A stretch of 6,200 bases of DNA from an uncultured Bacteroidales bacterium (GTDB taxonomy: Bacteria > Bacteroidota > Bacteroidia > Bacteroidales > UBA932): positions 1 through 6,200 of the forward strand of contig CAMJHJ010000146.1 in NCBI GenBank assembly GCA_946405485.1, read 5' to 3'. Made by a program: the position numbers and the translations under genes. Of the stretch, positions 1-6,173 are shown piece by piece. Below the pieces are notes generated by a model. The model saw nothing but the letters and a program-made list of their open reading frames with translations. It was not told the origin of the DNA and did no database searches. Numbering within the stretch: position 1 is the stretch's first letter; every line of letters begins with the position of its first letter.

Positions 1-1
1 C

Positions 2-1048
2 GAAGCGGAGGTCGGCGGTGCGGTGGCTGTCCGGCTTGATGGCGGCATCGGCCTTTTCGATGAAGTCCATCAGCAGGGGACGGATGGCGAAACGGATGAT
101 GTCTCCGTTCTCGACGGAGCCGCCCCACATCCGGTAGATGTTGTCATTGCCGCTGGCCCAGAAATAGACCAGTTCCTCCGGAGTGAAGTACTTGCGGTAG
201 ATGTCCACGCCCAGGAAATCGATGTCCTGGCACAGGCCGCCGGCGGTGTAGATCGCCTTGACGAAAGGCTCGGGATTGCCGATGGCGGCGAGAGCGGCGT
301 CCATGTCCTTGAACAGGGGCTTCAGGAAGCGGGAGAAGTCATAGCCGGGCTCGCCGGGAGCGGGGGTGAACTTCGGGGCTTCCTGGGCACCGCGCATGCG
401 GGCCATCATCTCCGCCGACATGCCTTGACGCGGGGCCGGACGCTCGCCGGGCCTCGGGACGCGCAGGCTGGGGTTGATGTAGGCCATGAAGCGCTCCGCG
501 CTGGTATAGGTCAATTCCTGCTTGGGGGCCTTCTCCTTCAGGGTGTTGGTGAAGTTGCACATCGACACGATGCATCGGAAGTTGGTGCTGGAGAAGCTGT
601 TCACTTCCCAGCGGTCCTTGTTCTTGAACACGGCCGGGAACCGCTCCACCATGCGGGTGGCGAGCATCCGGTGCTCACGGGCGCCGCGGGGCGTCAGAGA
701 ACCTTCCATGCCCTTGTGGGCTTCCACGACGGCGTTCACATCGTCATAGACAGCCTTGCCGACACCCGTCAGCAGGTCCAGGGAATCCAGGACGGCGAAA
801 GCGTCAATAGCGGCCCGCGCGAACGTGGAGTTCTGCTCGTAACGGGAGCCGTGACGGCCATAGTGCGAAATGTAGAACGGCTTGAAACCCTTCGGGGCTT
901 TCGTGTCCACAATCGGATTGAACTCGTAGGAATGCATGTTGTTCGCTGCACGGTCCGGATCTTCAGTAAACAGTCTCACAGCTTCTTCCTGGGCGCCCAG
1001 GCTGAGGCAGACCGCGGACAGCATCAAGGCAGAAATTAGTTTTTTCAT
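2..1048 (-). CDS. Secreted histidine-type (acid) phosphatase, C-terminus cut by window edge
   Basis: This is the N-terminal 349 residues of a histidine acid phosphatase (branch 2 of the histidine phosphatase superfamily, which includes phytases and MINPP-like enzymes). These enzymes hydrolyse phosphomonoesters through a phosphohistidine intermediate. Residues 1-19 form a signal peptide (MKKLISALM start, SLGA before QEE), so it should act in the periplasm or outside the cell. The catalytic motif is plain: YISHYGRHGSRY, with RHG at residues 65-67 and His66 the likely nucleophile. RCIVSM at about 158-163 is another conserved block. The last visible residues read TADLRF; in relatives this is followed by G-H-D, the proton-donor motif, so the frame leaves the window just before it. 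Residues of about 196-230 form a Pro/Arg/Met/Ala-rich stretch that looks like a surface loop or insertion. The start at 1048 gives a clean signal peptide and lies about 27 bases after a predicted transcription start. The substrate is not shown by the sequence; phytate or another organic phosphate is an inference. Confidence 0.88.
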   Translation of the reverse strand, partial: MKKLISALMLSAVCLSLGAQEEAVRLFTEDPDRAANNMHSYEFNPIVDTKAPKGFKPFYISHYGRHGSRYEQNSTFARAAIDAFAVLDSLDLLTGVGKAVYDDVNAVVEAHKGMEGSLTPRGAREHRMLATRMVERFPAVFKNKDRWEVNSFSSTNFRCIVSMCNFTNTLKEKAPKQELTYTSAERFMAYINPSLRVPRPGERPAPRQGMSAEMMARMRGAQEAPKFTPAPGEPGYDFSRFLKPLFKDMDAALAAIGNPEPFVKAIYTAGGLCQDIDFLGVDIYRKYFTPEELVYFWASGNDNIYRMWGGSVENGDIIRFAIRPLLMDFIEKADAAIKPDSHRTADLRF

Positions 1049-1081
1049 CGATTGGATACTAAGTGTTATTTGTAAAACACA

Positions 1082-1113
1082 CAAATATAAACAATTTGCC
1101 CGCCAAAATCAAA
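1082..1113 (-). promoter_or_regulatory. Bacteroidetes-type promoter of the phosphatase gene
   Basis: Reading the minus strand, TATATTTG (1082-1089) matches the Bacteroidetes -7 consensus TAnnTTTG exactly. A TTTG (1110-1113) lies 20 bases upstream, at the usual spacing for the -33 element. A start of transcription near 1075 would give a leader of about 27 bases before the ATG at 1048. The -33 element falls inside the loop of the hairpin that follows the upstream gene. The motif and spacing are seen directly; promoter activity is inferred. Confidence 0.65.
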
Positions 1114-1124
1114 TCGGCGGGCAA
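1096..1124 (-). terminator. Hairpin terminator after the DUF4249 gene
   Basis: A perfect 9-bp inverted repeat, TTGCCCGCC and GGCGGGCAA, encloses an 11-base A/T-rich loop. It lies 28 bases after the DUF4249 stop codon and before the phosphatase gene. On the minus strand it is followed by a T-rich but interrupted tract, so it could act as an intrinsic terminator for the four-gene operon. On the plus strand the following bases are not T-rich, so it is better read in the minus direction. The lack of a clean T run keeps confidence moderate. Confidence 0.6.
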
Positions 1125-1152
1125 TGAAAGGCGGAAAAACCGGGTTCCGGAA

Positions 1153-2274
1153 TCAAAAATAGAAGTCCTCTATCGGATAATGCTCTTCCTCGGCGGGAAG
1201 TTCGATGCGGGCGACCGTCGTATTGACGATATCAACATAACCGATTCCGTCGATGATGTTGGAGGGGACGGTGACGGGTTCCACGATTCTCGGGTCGTAC
1301 CCTTCGGACGAGATGGTCCTCAGGGAGCGCAGATAATAATAGGCATCCTGCGAGCAGTGGCTCAAATGGACCTCCAGCCTGTGCTCCGCCCGGCATTTGT
1401 CCAATTCTTCATTAAAGGCGTCGTATCCGTAGTTTTTGTAAAGATCCCGCCGCAGCCCATAGAAGTTGGCGCCTTCATCGCTCCAAGATGAAAAGCTGTT
1501 CATCTTCAGATGGGCCGTTCCGTCCCGGAACATTTGGTCCGAGAAGCAGGCGAATTCGCCGTTTCCGGAGAAATCGAACAGGTTCAGGTCTTCCGACTGG
1601 CCCATGTTGCCGTCCAGGAGGATCGGGTCGTCCAAGTCACGGATGTAGAGGATCGACTCCGTCGAGGCGAAGAGATCGGGCCTGCCATCCTTGTAGGAAA
1701 ACGTCCCGTCGGTGACATTGTGCAAGGTGATGCAGTACCAGTTGTCTTCATCCTTCCGGTCAGGGACATCGGCCCGGATCTGAAGATAGCGGTCGCTGTA
1801 ATCCAAGTGCGTGACGGTAACGCGGGCGGTGTCCAACTTCGTGATTTCCACGGCCCCGGGAACCGTCAGCTCAGGGGACGAGGCCCGATAAGTTCCATGA
1901 TTGGCCTCGAACGTCAGCCGTACTTTGTCGCCGGGCTTGAACGTGGCGGAAAAAGAGACGGGCAACTGCCGATAATAGTTTTGATCGCCGGAGGAGAAGA
2001 AGGAATGGTCGCCATCGACGTTCTTCTCTTCTTCGGGCGTCGCGGAAACGACCGCCACCGGCTCCCCGTTCACATAACAGGTGACGGTGGCCTCTTCCAC
2101 GAGTTTGACGAGACCTCCTTCGCTGAGGGATACGCTGACGGTCTGGGAAGTGGTCGATGCATCCAGCCAGCCGAGAACCATCAACTCGGGCTTCACCTGG
2201 CTGAAATCGTAATCTATGTAATTGGTGCAGGCTCCGGCAAGAAGCATCAGCACGGGAATGATGAGTCTTTTCAT
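1153..2274 (-). CDS. DUF4249 family outer-membrane lipoprotein
   Basis: This 373-residue protein fits the DUF4249 family, Bacteroidetes lipoproteins usually encoded next to TonB-dependent receptors and of unknown function. The N-terminus is a lipoprotein signal (MKRLIIPVLMLLAGAC) with Cys16 as the likely lipidated residue; Ala rather than Leu at -3 is slightly unusual. Family-like features are the early beta-rich block (PELMVLGWLD at 29-38, then an A-x-V-x-C-x-V-N-G stretch at about 62-70), FSDQMFRDGTAHLKM at about 244-258, HLSHCSQDAYYYLRSL at 303-318, and EPVTVPSNIIDGIGY at 332-346. The frame is open upstream to 2346, but that extension would overlap the receptor gene and bury the signal peptide. 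The start at 2274 is therefore chosen; it lies 4 bases after the receptor stop, which suggests translational coupling. By analogy with SusD it may be a surface partner of the receptor, but that is inference. Confidence 0.85.
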   Translation of the reverse strand: MKRLIIPVLMLLAGACTNYIDYDFSQVKPELMVLGWLDASTTSQTVSVSLSEGGLVKLVEEATVTCYVNGEPVAVVSATPEEEKNVDGDHSFFSSGDQNYYRQLPVSFSATFKPGDKVRLTFEANHGTYRASSPELTVPGAVEITKLDTARVTVTHLDYSDRYLQIRADVPDRKDEDNWYCITLHNVTDGTFSYKDGRPDLFASTESILYIRDLDDPILLDGNMGQSEDLNLFDFSGNGEFACFSDQMFRDGTAHLKMNSFSSWSDEGANFYGLRRDLYKNYGYDAFNEELDKCRAEHRLEVHLSHCSQDAYYYLRSLRTISSEGYDPRIVEPVTVPSNIIDGIGYVDIVNTTVARIELPAEEEHYPIEDFYF

Positions 2275-2278
2275 GCGC

Positions 2279-4690
2279 TTAGAATGTCCTTGTGTAACCG
2301 ATGGAAGGGAAGAAAGGAAGAAGGGTGACCTTCTTGAGCCGGACATCTGAGACCCGCTGCCAAGAAACCGTGCCGTCCGGGTTACTGCTCATTATTTCGG
2401 TAGTGTCGTTCTCCTTCAGCACCAGGCTCGGATTCATGTGATTGTACGCGTTATAGACGCTCAGGTTCCAGATGCCTTCGCCCCGGTTGTGCTTCTTGTG
2501 GAAATTGAATCCCAGGTTCAGGGTGTGGCTGGACGGCAGACGGTAGTTGTTCCTCGAAGTGACCAGGTCGGAGTAGCGATAATCACCTGTAGGAGACATC
2601 ATTACGATCGTCCGTTCCGGAAGCGTGGTCACACCGCCGGAAGCATAGTTCCAAGTGGCGCTGAGGTCGAACTTCTCGTTGAACTTATGATTCACCACCA
2701 GGTTTATGTTATGGCGGCGGTCATAGCGATACGGAAAGCGCTCTCCGTGGTTGATGGTCGGGAACAGCCGGTCGCTCTTGGCCAGCGTGTAGCCCAGCCA
2801 GCCGGTGGTCCTGCCCATTGTCTTTTCGATGAACAGTTCCAGGCCCATCGCCCGTCCGGAACCCACTTCCACTTTGTTCTCCCAACCGCTGGAGTCGAAG
2901 AGGAAGGCCACGCCCTCCTTATACTCCAGGACATTGTTGATGGATTTGTAATAGCCCTCCAGCGAGAATTCCCAGCCGGGAATGCCGTTGTAGTAGAAAC
3001 CGAGCGAATACTGGTTCGACGTCTCAGGACGGATATTCTTCGTGATGGGGACCCAAAGGTCGATGGGAAGCGAAAGCTGGGAAGATGACAGCAGGTGGAC
3101 GTACTGCGACATCCGGGAGTAGGAGGCCTTGGCCGACCAGTCCTGCGTGAAGTTCACCTTCGCGCTCATGCGCGGCTCTAGGGACCAATAGGTCTTTCCC
3201 TGCGTCCCGAAGAGGGATGCATGCAGACCCGGATTCAGCGTCACGCGGCTGCCCAGCCGGATATCGTCCTCGATATACAGGTTGGCTTCGTGGCCGATCT
3301 GGGCGGCGTTGCTCTTCATGTTGATGGTGGTGTCCAGCTGGACGGCGCCGCCGGACATCTCCTGGGCAAAGGTGGTCAGGGTCTCCGGAATGAAGGTGTG
3401 GAAGGTGTATTCGGCCCCGAACTTAACCTGCTGGGACGGGGTGGGGGTGTAGTCGAAATCGACCTTCGCCACCCAGTCGCGCATGCCCGAACGGTAGTCA
3501 AAATTATACTGGTTGTTGTCGATGGCTCCGTTCGGCTGAACTTCCTTGGAGACCAGGTCCGACCCCATCTTCATCTTGTAGCGGTTGTAGGCGACCGTCG
3601 TGTTCGCAAAGAGTTTCGGATTCATCACATGGTTCCAGCGGAGCGCCGCCACGGTATTGCCCCAGCGGATGCCCAGGTTCTGGTTATCTGTAATGGCACC
3701 ACCCGTCATACCGTTGGTATAATCGTCCGTGTTCTTGTAATAGAAGTCGTCCAGCCCGTTGTACACATTGAAATACAGGCGGTCCCGGTCGCTGAAACGA
3801 TGCGTCAGCTTGGCGTCGAGGTCGTAGAAGAAATAGTTTCCGTCGAAACCGGTCAGCTTCAGAATCGGTGTCAACAGGAGCGTGTGCATGCCGCGGCCGC
3901 TGATGGAGTAGGAGGTCTTTCCCTTCCAGAGGGGGCCTTCGAGGTGCAGTTTGTCGCTGATCATGCTGATGCCGAAGCTTCCGTGCGTCTCATAGAGATT
4001 GCCGTCGTTCGTCCGGACATCGAGGATGCTGGAGATGCGGCCGCCGTAGCGGGCAGGGAAGGCTCCCTTGTACAGCGTAATCTTCTTCACGGCTTCCGGC
4101 TGGAAAACGGAGAAAATGCCCAGCATGTGCTCGGCATTGTAGATAGGAATGCCGTCCAGCATGAGCAGGTTCTCGTCAGGTCCGCCGCCCCGGACGTAAA
4201 GGCCGGAGAAGCCCTCCGTTCCGCCCTGCACGCCGGGGAGCATCTGAATGGTTTTCAGGACATCGGCCTCGCCGAAGAGGGCCGGGGCGCTCTTGATGGC
4301 GGCAATGGGCACCTCGATGGCGCTCATCTTGGTGGCCTCAATGCCGGATTCCTTCTGGGCGGTGACGACCGCTTCCTGCAGCGATGCGCCCGGAACCAGT
4401 GTCACATTGACAGTTGTGTCCTTCTGCGCCGGAACGGAAATGGTCTGCGTCGTATAACCGACGTAGGAATAGGAAATCTCGACCTTTTCGGCACTCTTGG
4501 GGATGGACAGCGAGTAGAAACCGAAATTATTGGTCACGGCGCCGTCCTTCCCGACCGTCGCGCCAGCGCCGATTAACGTCTCTCCGGAAGCGGCGTCCGT
4601 AATCAGGCCGCTGACGGTGATGGTATTCTTGTTTTGAGAGAAGGCCGCCTGGGAAACAAGCAGCAAGAATAAAACAAAATACTTTTTCAT
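2279..4690 (-). CDS. TonB-dependent receptor with carboxypeptidase-regulatory-like N-terminal domain
   Basis: This 803-residue outer-membrane receptor should import a ligand using energy from TonB-ExbBD. In order: a signal peptide at residues 1-18 (cleavage after AFS); a carboxypeptidase-regulatory-like beta-sandwich at about 24-99 (VSGLITDAASGETLIGAGA); a TonB-box-like LQEAVVTA at 104-111; a plug domain at about 115-230 with LYVRGGGPDENLLMLDGIP at 164-182 and YKGAFPARYGGRISSILDV at 207-225; then a 22-strand-type barrel to the end, which finishes in an aromatic residue (GYTRTF), as outer-membrane barrels usually do. At about 800 residues it is shorter than SusC-like receptors and has no SusD neighbour. 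It resembles the receptor class paired with DUF4249. The start at 4690 gives a standard signal peptide; upstream in-frame codons would overlap the preceding gene. AGGAAG, 10 bases before the ATG, could be a weak ribosome binding site. The ligand cannot be told from sequence. No frameshift was seen. Confidence 0.93.
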   Translation of the reverse strand: MKKYFVLFLLLVSQAAFSQNKNTITVSGLITDAASGETLIGAGATVGKDGAVTNNFGFYSLSIPKSAEKVEISYSYVGYTTQTISVPAQKDTTVNVTLVPGASLQEAVVTAQKESGIEATKMSAIEVPIAAIKSAPALFGEADVLKTIQMLPGVQGGTEGFSGLYVRGGGPDENLLMLDGIPIYNAEHMLGIFSVFQPEAVKKITLYKGAFPARYGGRISSILDVRTNDGNLYETHGSFGISMISDKLHLEGPLWKGKTSYSISGRGMHTLLLTPILKLTGFDGNYFFYDLDAKLTHRFSDRDRLYFNVYNGLDDFYYKNTDDYTNGMTGGAITDNQNLGIRWGNTVAALRWNHVMNPKLFANTTVAYNRYKMKMGSDLVSKEVQPNGAIDNNQYNFDYRSGMRDWVAKVDFDYTPTPSQQVKFGAEYTFHTFIPETLTTFAQEMSGGAVQLDTTINMKSNAAQIGHEANLYIEDDIRLGSRVTLNPGLHASLFGTQGKTYWSLEPRMSAKVNFTQDWSAKASYSRMSQYVHLLSSSQLSLPIDLWVPITKNIRPETSNQYSLGFYYNGIPGWEFSLEGYYKSINNVLEYKEGVAFLFDSSGWENKVEVGSGRAMGLELFIEKTMGRTTGWLGYTLAKSDRLFPTINHGERFPYRYDRRHNINLVVNHKFNEKFDLSATWNYASGGVTTLPERTIVMMSPTGDYRYSDLVTSRNNYRLPSSHTLNLGFNFHKKHNRGEGIWNLSVYNAYNHMNPSLVLKENDTTEIMSSNPDGTVSWQRVSDVRLKKVTLLPFFPSIGYTRTF

Positions 4691-4697
4691 AGATCCG

Positions 4698-5303
4698 TTA
4701 CTTCCTCGATCCTCCAAACACATATCCCAAACGGAAATTGACATTGCTGTCTCCCTTGTCCATGAATCCTACGGAGAAAGTGCCGCGCAGCCTGTCCCAG
4801 AGCTCGAATCCGACCCGTGGTGCGAAATAGGGCGAGACAGGCTTGCTCGTATAGAATGGCTCGCTGTTTCCCTCGACGAGGCCGGTGAGACCGTAATTAT
4901 TGTAATTCTGAGAAAGCTTGTAGGAACAGGAAACACCCGCCTCCAATCCAGCAAAGAGTGTGAAATTGGGTTTCATCCGGAAATTATAGTCGGCCGCCAG
5001 ATAATGCTGGGACGAGAGATAGAACGGCGATCCTTTCTCGGCGGTCCGTTTGATGCCTCCGATGTGCGTTCCGACCCCGATGTCCCAGGGACTGTTCGGG
5101 AAATAGTATCGCAGTTCGGCGCCGAACCGAAGGAGCGGCAGACTTCCGTTCGTCCCCACATTATACAGGGGAAAACCGGTCCCCACATTCACTTCTCCGA
5201 CGACTTTTCCCGTCGCTTTCTCGGAATCTGATTCCGGCATCGTCTGCGCCTGACAGACAAAGGCGAACGATACCAAAGCTATTAAAACGATTATCTTTTT
5301 CAT
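4698..5303 (-). CDS. Small outer-membrane beta-barrel protein (201 aa), function unknown
   Basis: I do not recognise a named family. The protein has a signal peptide (MKKIIVLIALVSFAFVCQA, cleavage before Gln20), then a mature chain of about 182 residues rich in alternating polar and hydrophobic segments, with many Tyr, Phe and Gly. Segments such as RFGAELRYYF (59-68), FTLFAGLEAGVSCSY (114-128), YFAPRVGFELW (159-169) and VNFRLGYVFGG (188-198) look like transmembrane beta strands. This fits a porin-like or OmpW-like barrel of about eight strands. Cys17 is not in a good lipobox, so a lipoprotein is unlikely. The end is GGSRK rather than a terminal aromatic, slightly unusual for a BAM substrate. 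It lies 28 bases after the preceding gene and 7 bases before the receptor gene, so it is probably cotranscribed. It shares a short loop motif (AEKGSPFYLS, 88-97) with the preceding barrel. Confidence 0.75.
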   Translation of the reverse strand: MKKIIVLIALVSFAFVCQAQTMPESDSEKATGKVVGEVNVGTGFPLYNVGTNGSLPLLRFGAELRYYFPNSPWDIGVGTHIGGIKRTAEKGSPFYLSSQHYLAADYNFRMKPNFTLFAGLEAGVSCSYKLSQNYNNYGLTGLVEGNSEPFYTSKPVSPYFAPRVGFELWDRLRGTFSVGFMDKGDSNVNFRLGYVFGGSRK

Positions 5304-5331
5304 GTATTCTTATTGAGTGAGTTTTCGGATG

Positions 5332-6057
5332 TTAGAATGAGAAGCTGAGCCCTCCGCAGACGCTGAACAGCCAGCGGACATAGCGGTCGGTGGCCTGGCT
5401 TTGGCCGGAGATCATGTCGGTAGTGACCGTATGGACTTTGTAAGTATCGGTCAGGACGTAGTGGAAAGCCGGATTGATGTTGAGGCTCACGCGTCCGATG
5501 GGATAATGGAAGGCCATGCCGCCATCCAGGGAAAGGAAGAAGGGGGAGCCGTTCTCCGTGTAGCGCTCGGTCTTGATCTGGGGATCTGTCGATACTTTCA
5601 GTCCGCTCTTGGACGCCGCCACGTAGCCGGGCGTAAGGCCCAGATGGAATTCAGTTCCTCTGTTCAGGCCCAGCAAGAAGTTGAAAAGACCGTTCTTGAG
5701 ACTGCCTCCGGTTTCCCCGCTCTTTTTAGCGTTGCGGAAGCCGTCCTCCATCAAATCGCCTTTCTTGTTCCACCGATAGGAGACTGCCAGAGGCACGCCG
5801 AAAGTATGGTCAAGCTTGGCGATCGTAGGCGTGTACTGAAGTCCGGTCCGGATTCCTAAGCCATTGGAAAAGTATCTGTTGTACAATATGTTGAATGTGA
5901 TGTCCCCGGAAAAGTCCTTGTCGAATGGCTCCAGATAGCCGGTGGATAGAGTAATCTCTTGGTTCAGGGGTTTCTGCCTTTGTGCGTAGGCTGTATTGGA
6001 AATGCTCGTGAAGCATGTAATCAGGGCAATGATTCCCATCATTGATTTGATCCGCAT
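5332..6057 (-). CDS. Outer-membrane beta-barrel protein (241 aa), function unknown
   Basis: This is the first gene of the minus-strand operon, and I cannot place it in a named family. A signal peptide covers about residues 1-25 (cleavage AYA before QRQ). The mature chain has many amphipathic beta-strand-like stretches, such as EITLSTGYLEPF (34-45), ITFNILYNRYF (53-63), LGIRTGLQYTP (67-77), VPLAVSYRW (88-96), FHLGLTPGYVAAS (137-149) and VSLNINPAFHYVL (190-202). It ends WLFSVCGGLSFSF with a terminal Phe, the typical outer-membrane insertion signal. A charged loop rich in Lys, Gly and Glu lies at about 97-121. The start could be the ATG at 6057 or one of two in-frame ATGs at 6042 and 6039; all keep the signal peptide, and 6057 gives the fullest positively charged N-terminus. 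The role is inferred only as an outer-membrane accessory or porin-like protein. Confidence 0.78.
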   Translation of the reverse strand: MRIKSMMGIIALITCFTSISNTAYAQRQKPLNQEITLSTGYLEPFDKDFSGDITFNILYNRYFSNGLGIRTGLQYTPTIAKLDHTFGVPLAVSYRWNKKGDLMEDGFRNAKKSGETGGSLKNGLFNFLLGLNRGTEFHLGLTPGYVAASKSGLKVSTDPQIKTERYTENGSPFFLSLDGGMAFHYPIGRVSLNINPAFHYVLTDTYKVHTVTTDMISGQSQATDRYVRWLFSVCGGLSFSF

Positions 6058-6115
6058 ATCGTCAGGTCTGATATATTTAAATTTTTTAAAGAACAGTAAT
6101 CAATTACCATGCCGT

Positions 6116-6132
6116 AAAAAACAATGTTTTTT
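6116..6132. repeat. Perfect 17-base A/T-rich palindrome
   Basis: AAAAAACA and TGTTTTTT form 8-base arms around a single A. The palindrome ends two bases before the TATCTTTG box, so it fills much of the spacer between the -33 and -7 positions of the plus-strand promoter. A 1-base spacer suits a DNA-level site, such as a regulator operator or a bent tract, better than an RNA hairpin. A role is inference; homopolymer arms can also arise by chance. Confidence 0.4.
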
Positions 6133-6134
6133 CT

Positions 6135-6142
6135 TATCTTTG
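6135..6142 (+). promoter_or_regulatory. Bacteroidetes -7 box of the plus-strand gene
   Basis: TATCTTTG matches the consensus TAnnTTTG exactly. Transcription would start near 6149, giving a leader of about 25 bases before the ATG at 6174. No TTTG or TTG is present about 20 bases upstream, so the -33 element is weak or absent, which may mean activator dependence. Confidence 0.6.
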
Positions 6143-6173
6143 TGTCAACTACATCATTAATAACCCATCTGGT

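Larger units (their letters stand above)
1153..6057 (-). other. Predicted four-gene envelope operon
   Basis: Four genes run in the same direction with gaps of 28, 7 and 4 bases, no internal terminator or clear internal promoter, and a hairpin after the last one. The order is two small outer-membrane barrels, a TonB-dependent receptor, then a DUF4249 lipoprotein. All have export signals, which supports one outer-membrane assembly. Cotranscription is inferred from spacing and strand. Confidence 0.75.
6058..6173. promoter_or_regulatory. Divergent A/T-rich intergenic promoter region
   Basis: This 116-base region separates the minus-strand operon from a plus-strand gene, so it should hold promoters for both. 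The plus-strand box is clear and listed separately. For the minus strand I see no good TAnnTTTG: TACTGTTC (6091-6098 reversed) and TAAATATA closer to the gene are only partial matches, so the operon promoter is left unassigned. The stretch next to the operon (6071-6090) is almost pure A/T. Confidence 0.6.

Noticed and set aside
23..1039. Plus-strand open frame (338 codons) opposite the phosphatase
   Set aside because: The minus strand carries the RHGSRY catalytic motif and a signal peptide; the plus frame has neither a recognisable domain nor a promoter.
1510..2328. Plus-strand open frame (272 codons) opposite the DUF4249 gene
   Set aside because: It mirrors a recognised lipoprotein gene and shows no family features.
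2275..2346. N-terminal extension of the DUF4249 protein to an upstream ATG
   Set aside because: The extension would overlap the end of the receptor gene and place 24 residues before a complete lipoprotein signal sequence.
3221..4576. Long plus-strand open frame (451 codons) opposite the TonB-dependent receptor
   Set aside because: It is antisense to a receptor gene with clear domains. Its translation is low-complexity, rich in Val, Gly, His and Glu, with no recognisable domain, as expected for the mirror frame of a G+C-rich gene.
2279..4690. SusC/SusD-type polysaccharide utilisation locus
   Set aside because: The receptor is about 200 residues shorter than typical SusC proteins, the neighbour is DUF4249 rather than SusD, and no glycoside hydrolase or regulator is seen in the window.
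4691..4744. N-terminal extension of the TonB-dependent receptor to an upstream ATG
   Set aside because: It would overlap the end of the preceding barrel gene and precede a complete signal peptide starting at 4690.
6076..6090. TTTAAA repeats near the operon start
   Set aside because: Short self-complementary words in a nearly pure A/T stretch are expected by chance, and no convincing operator or hairpin results.
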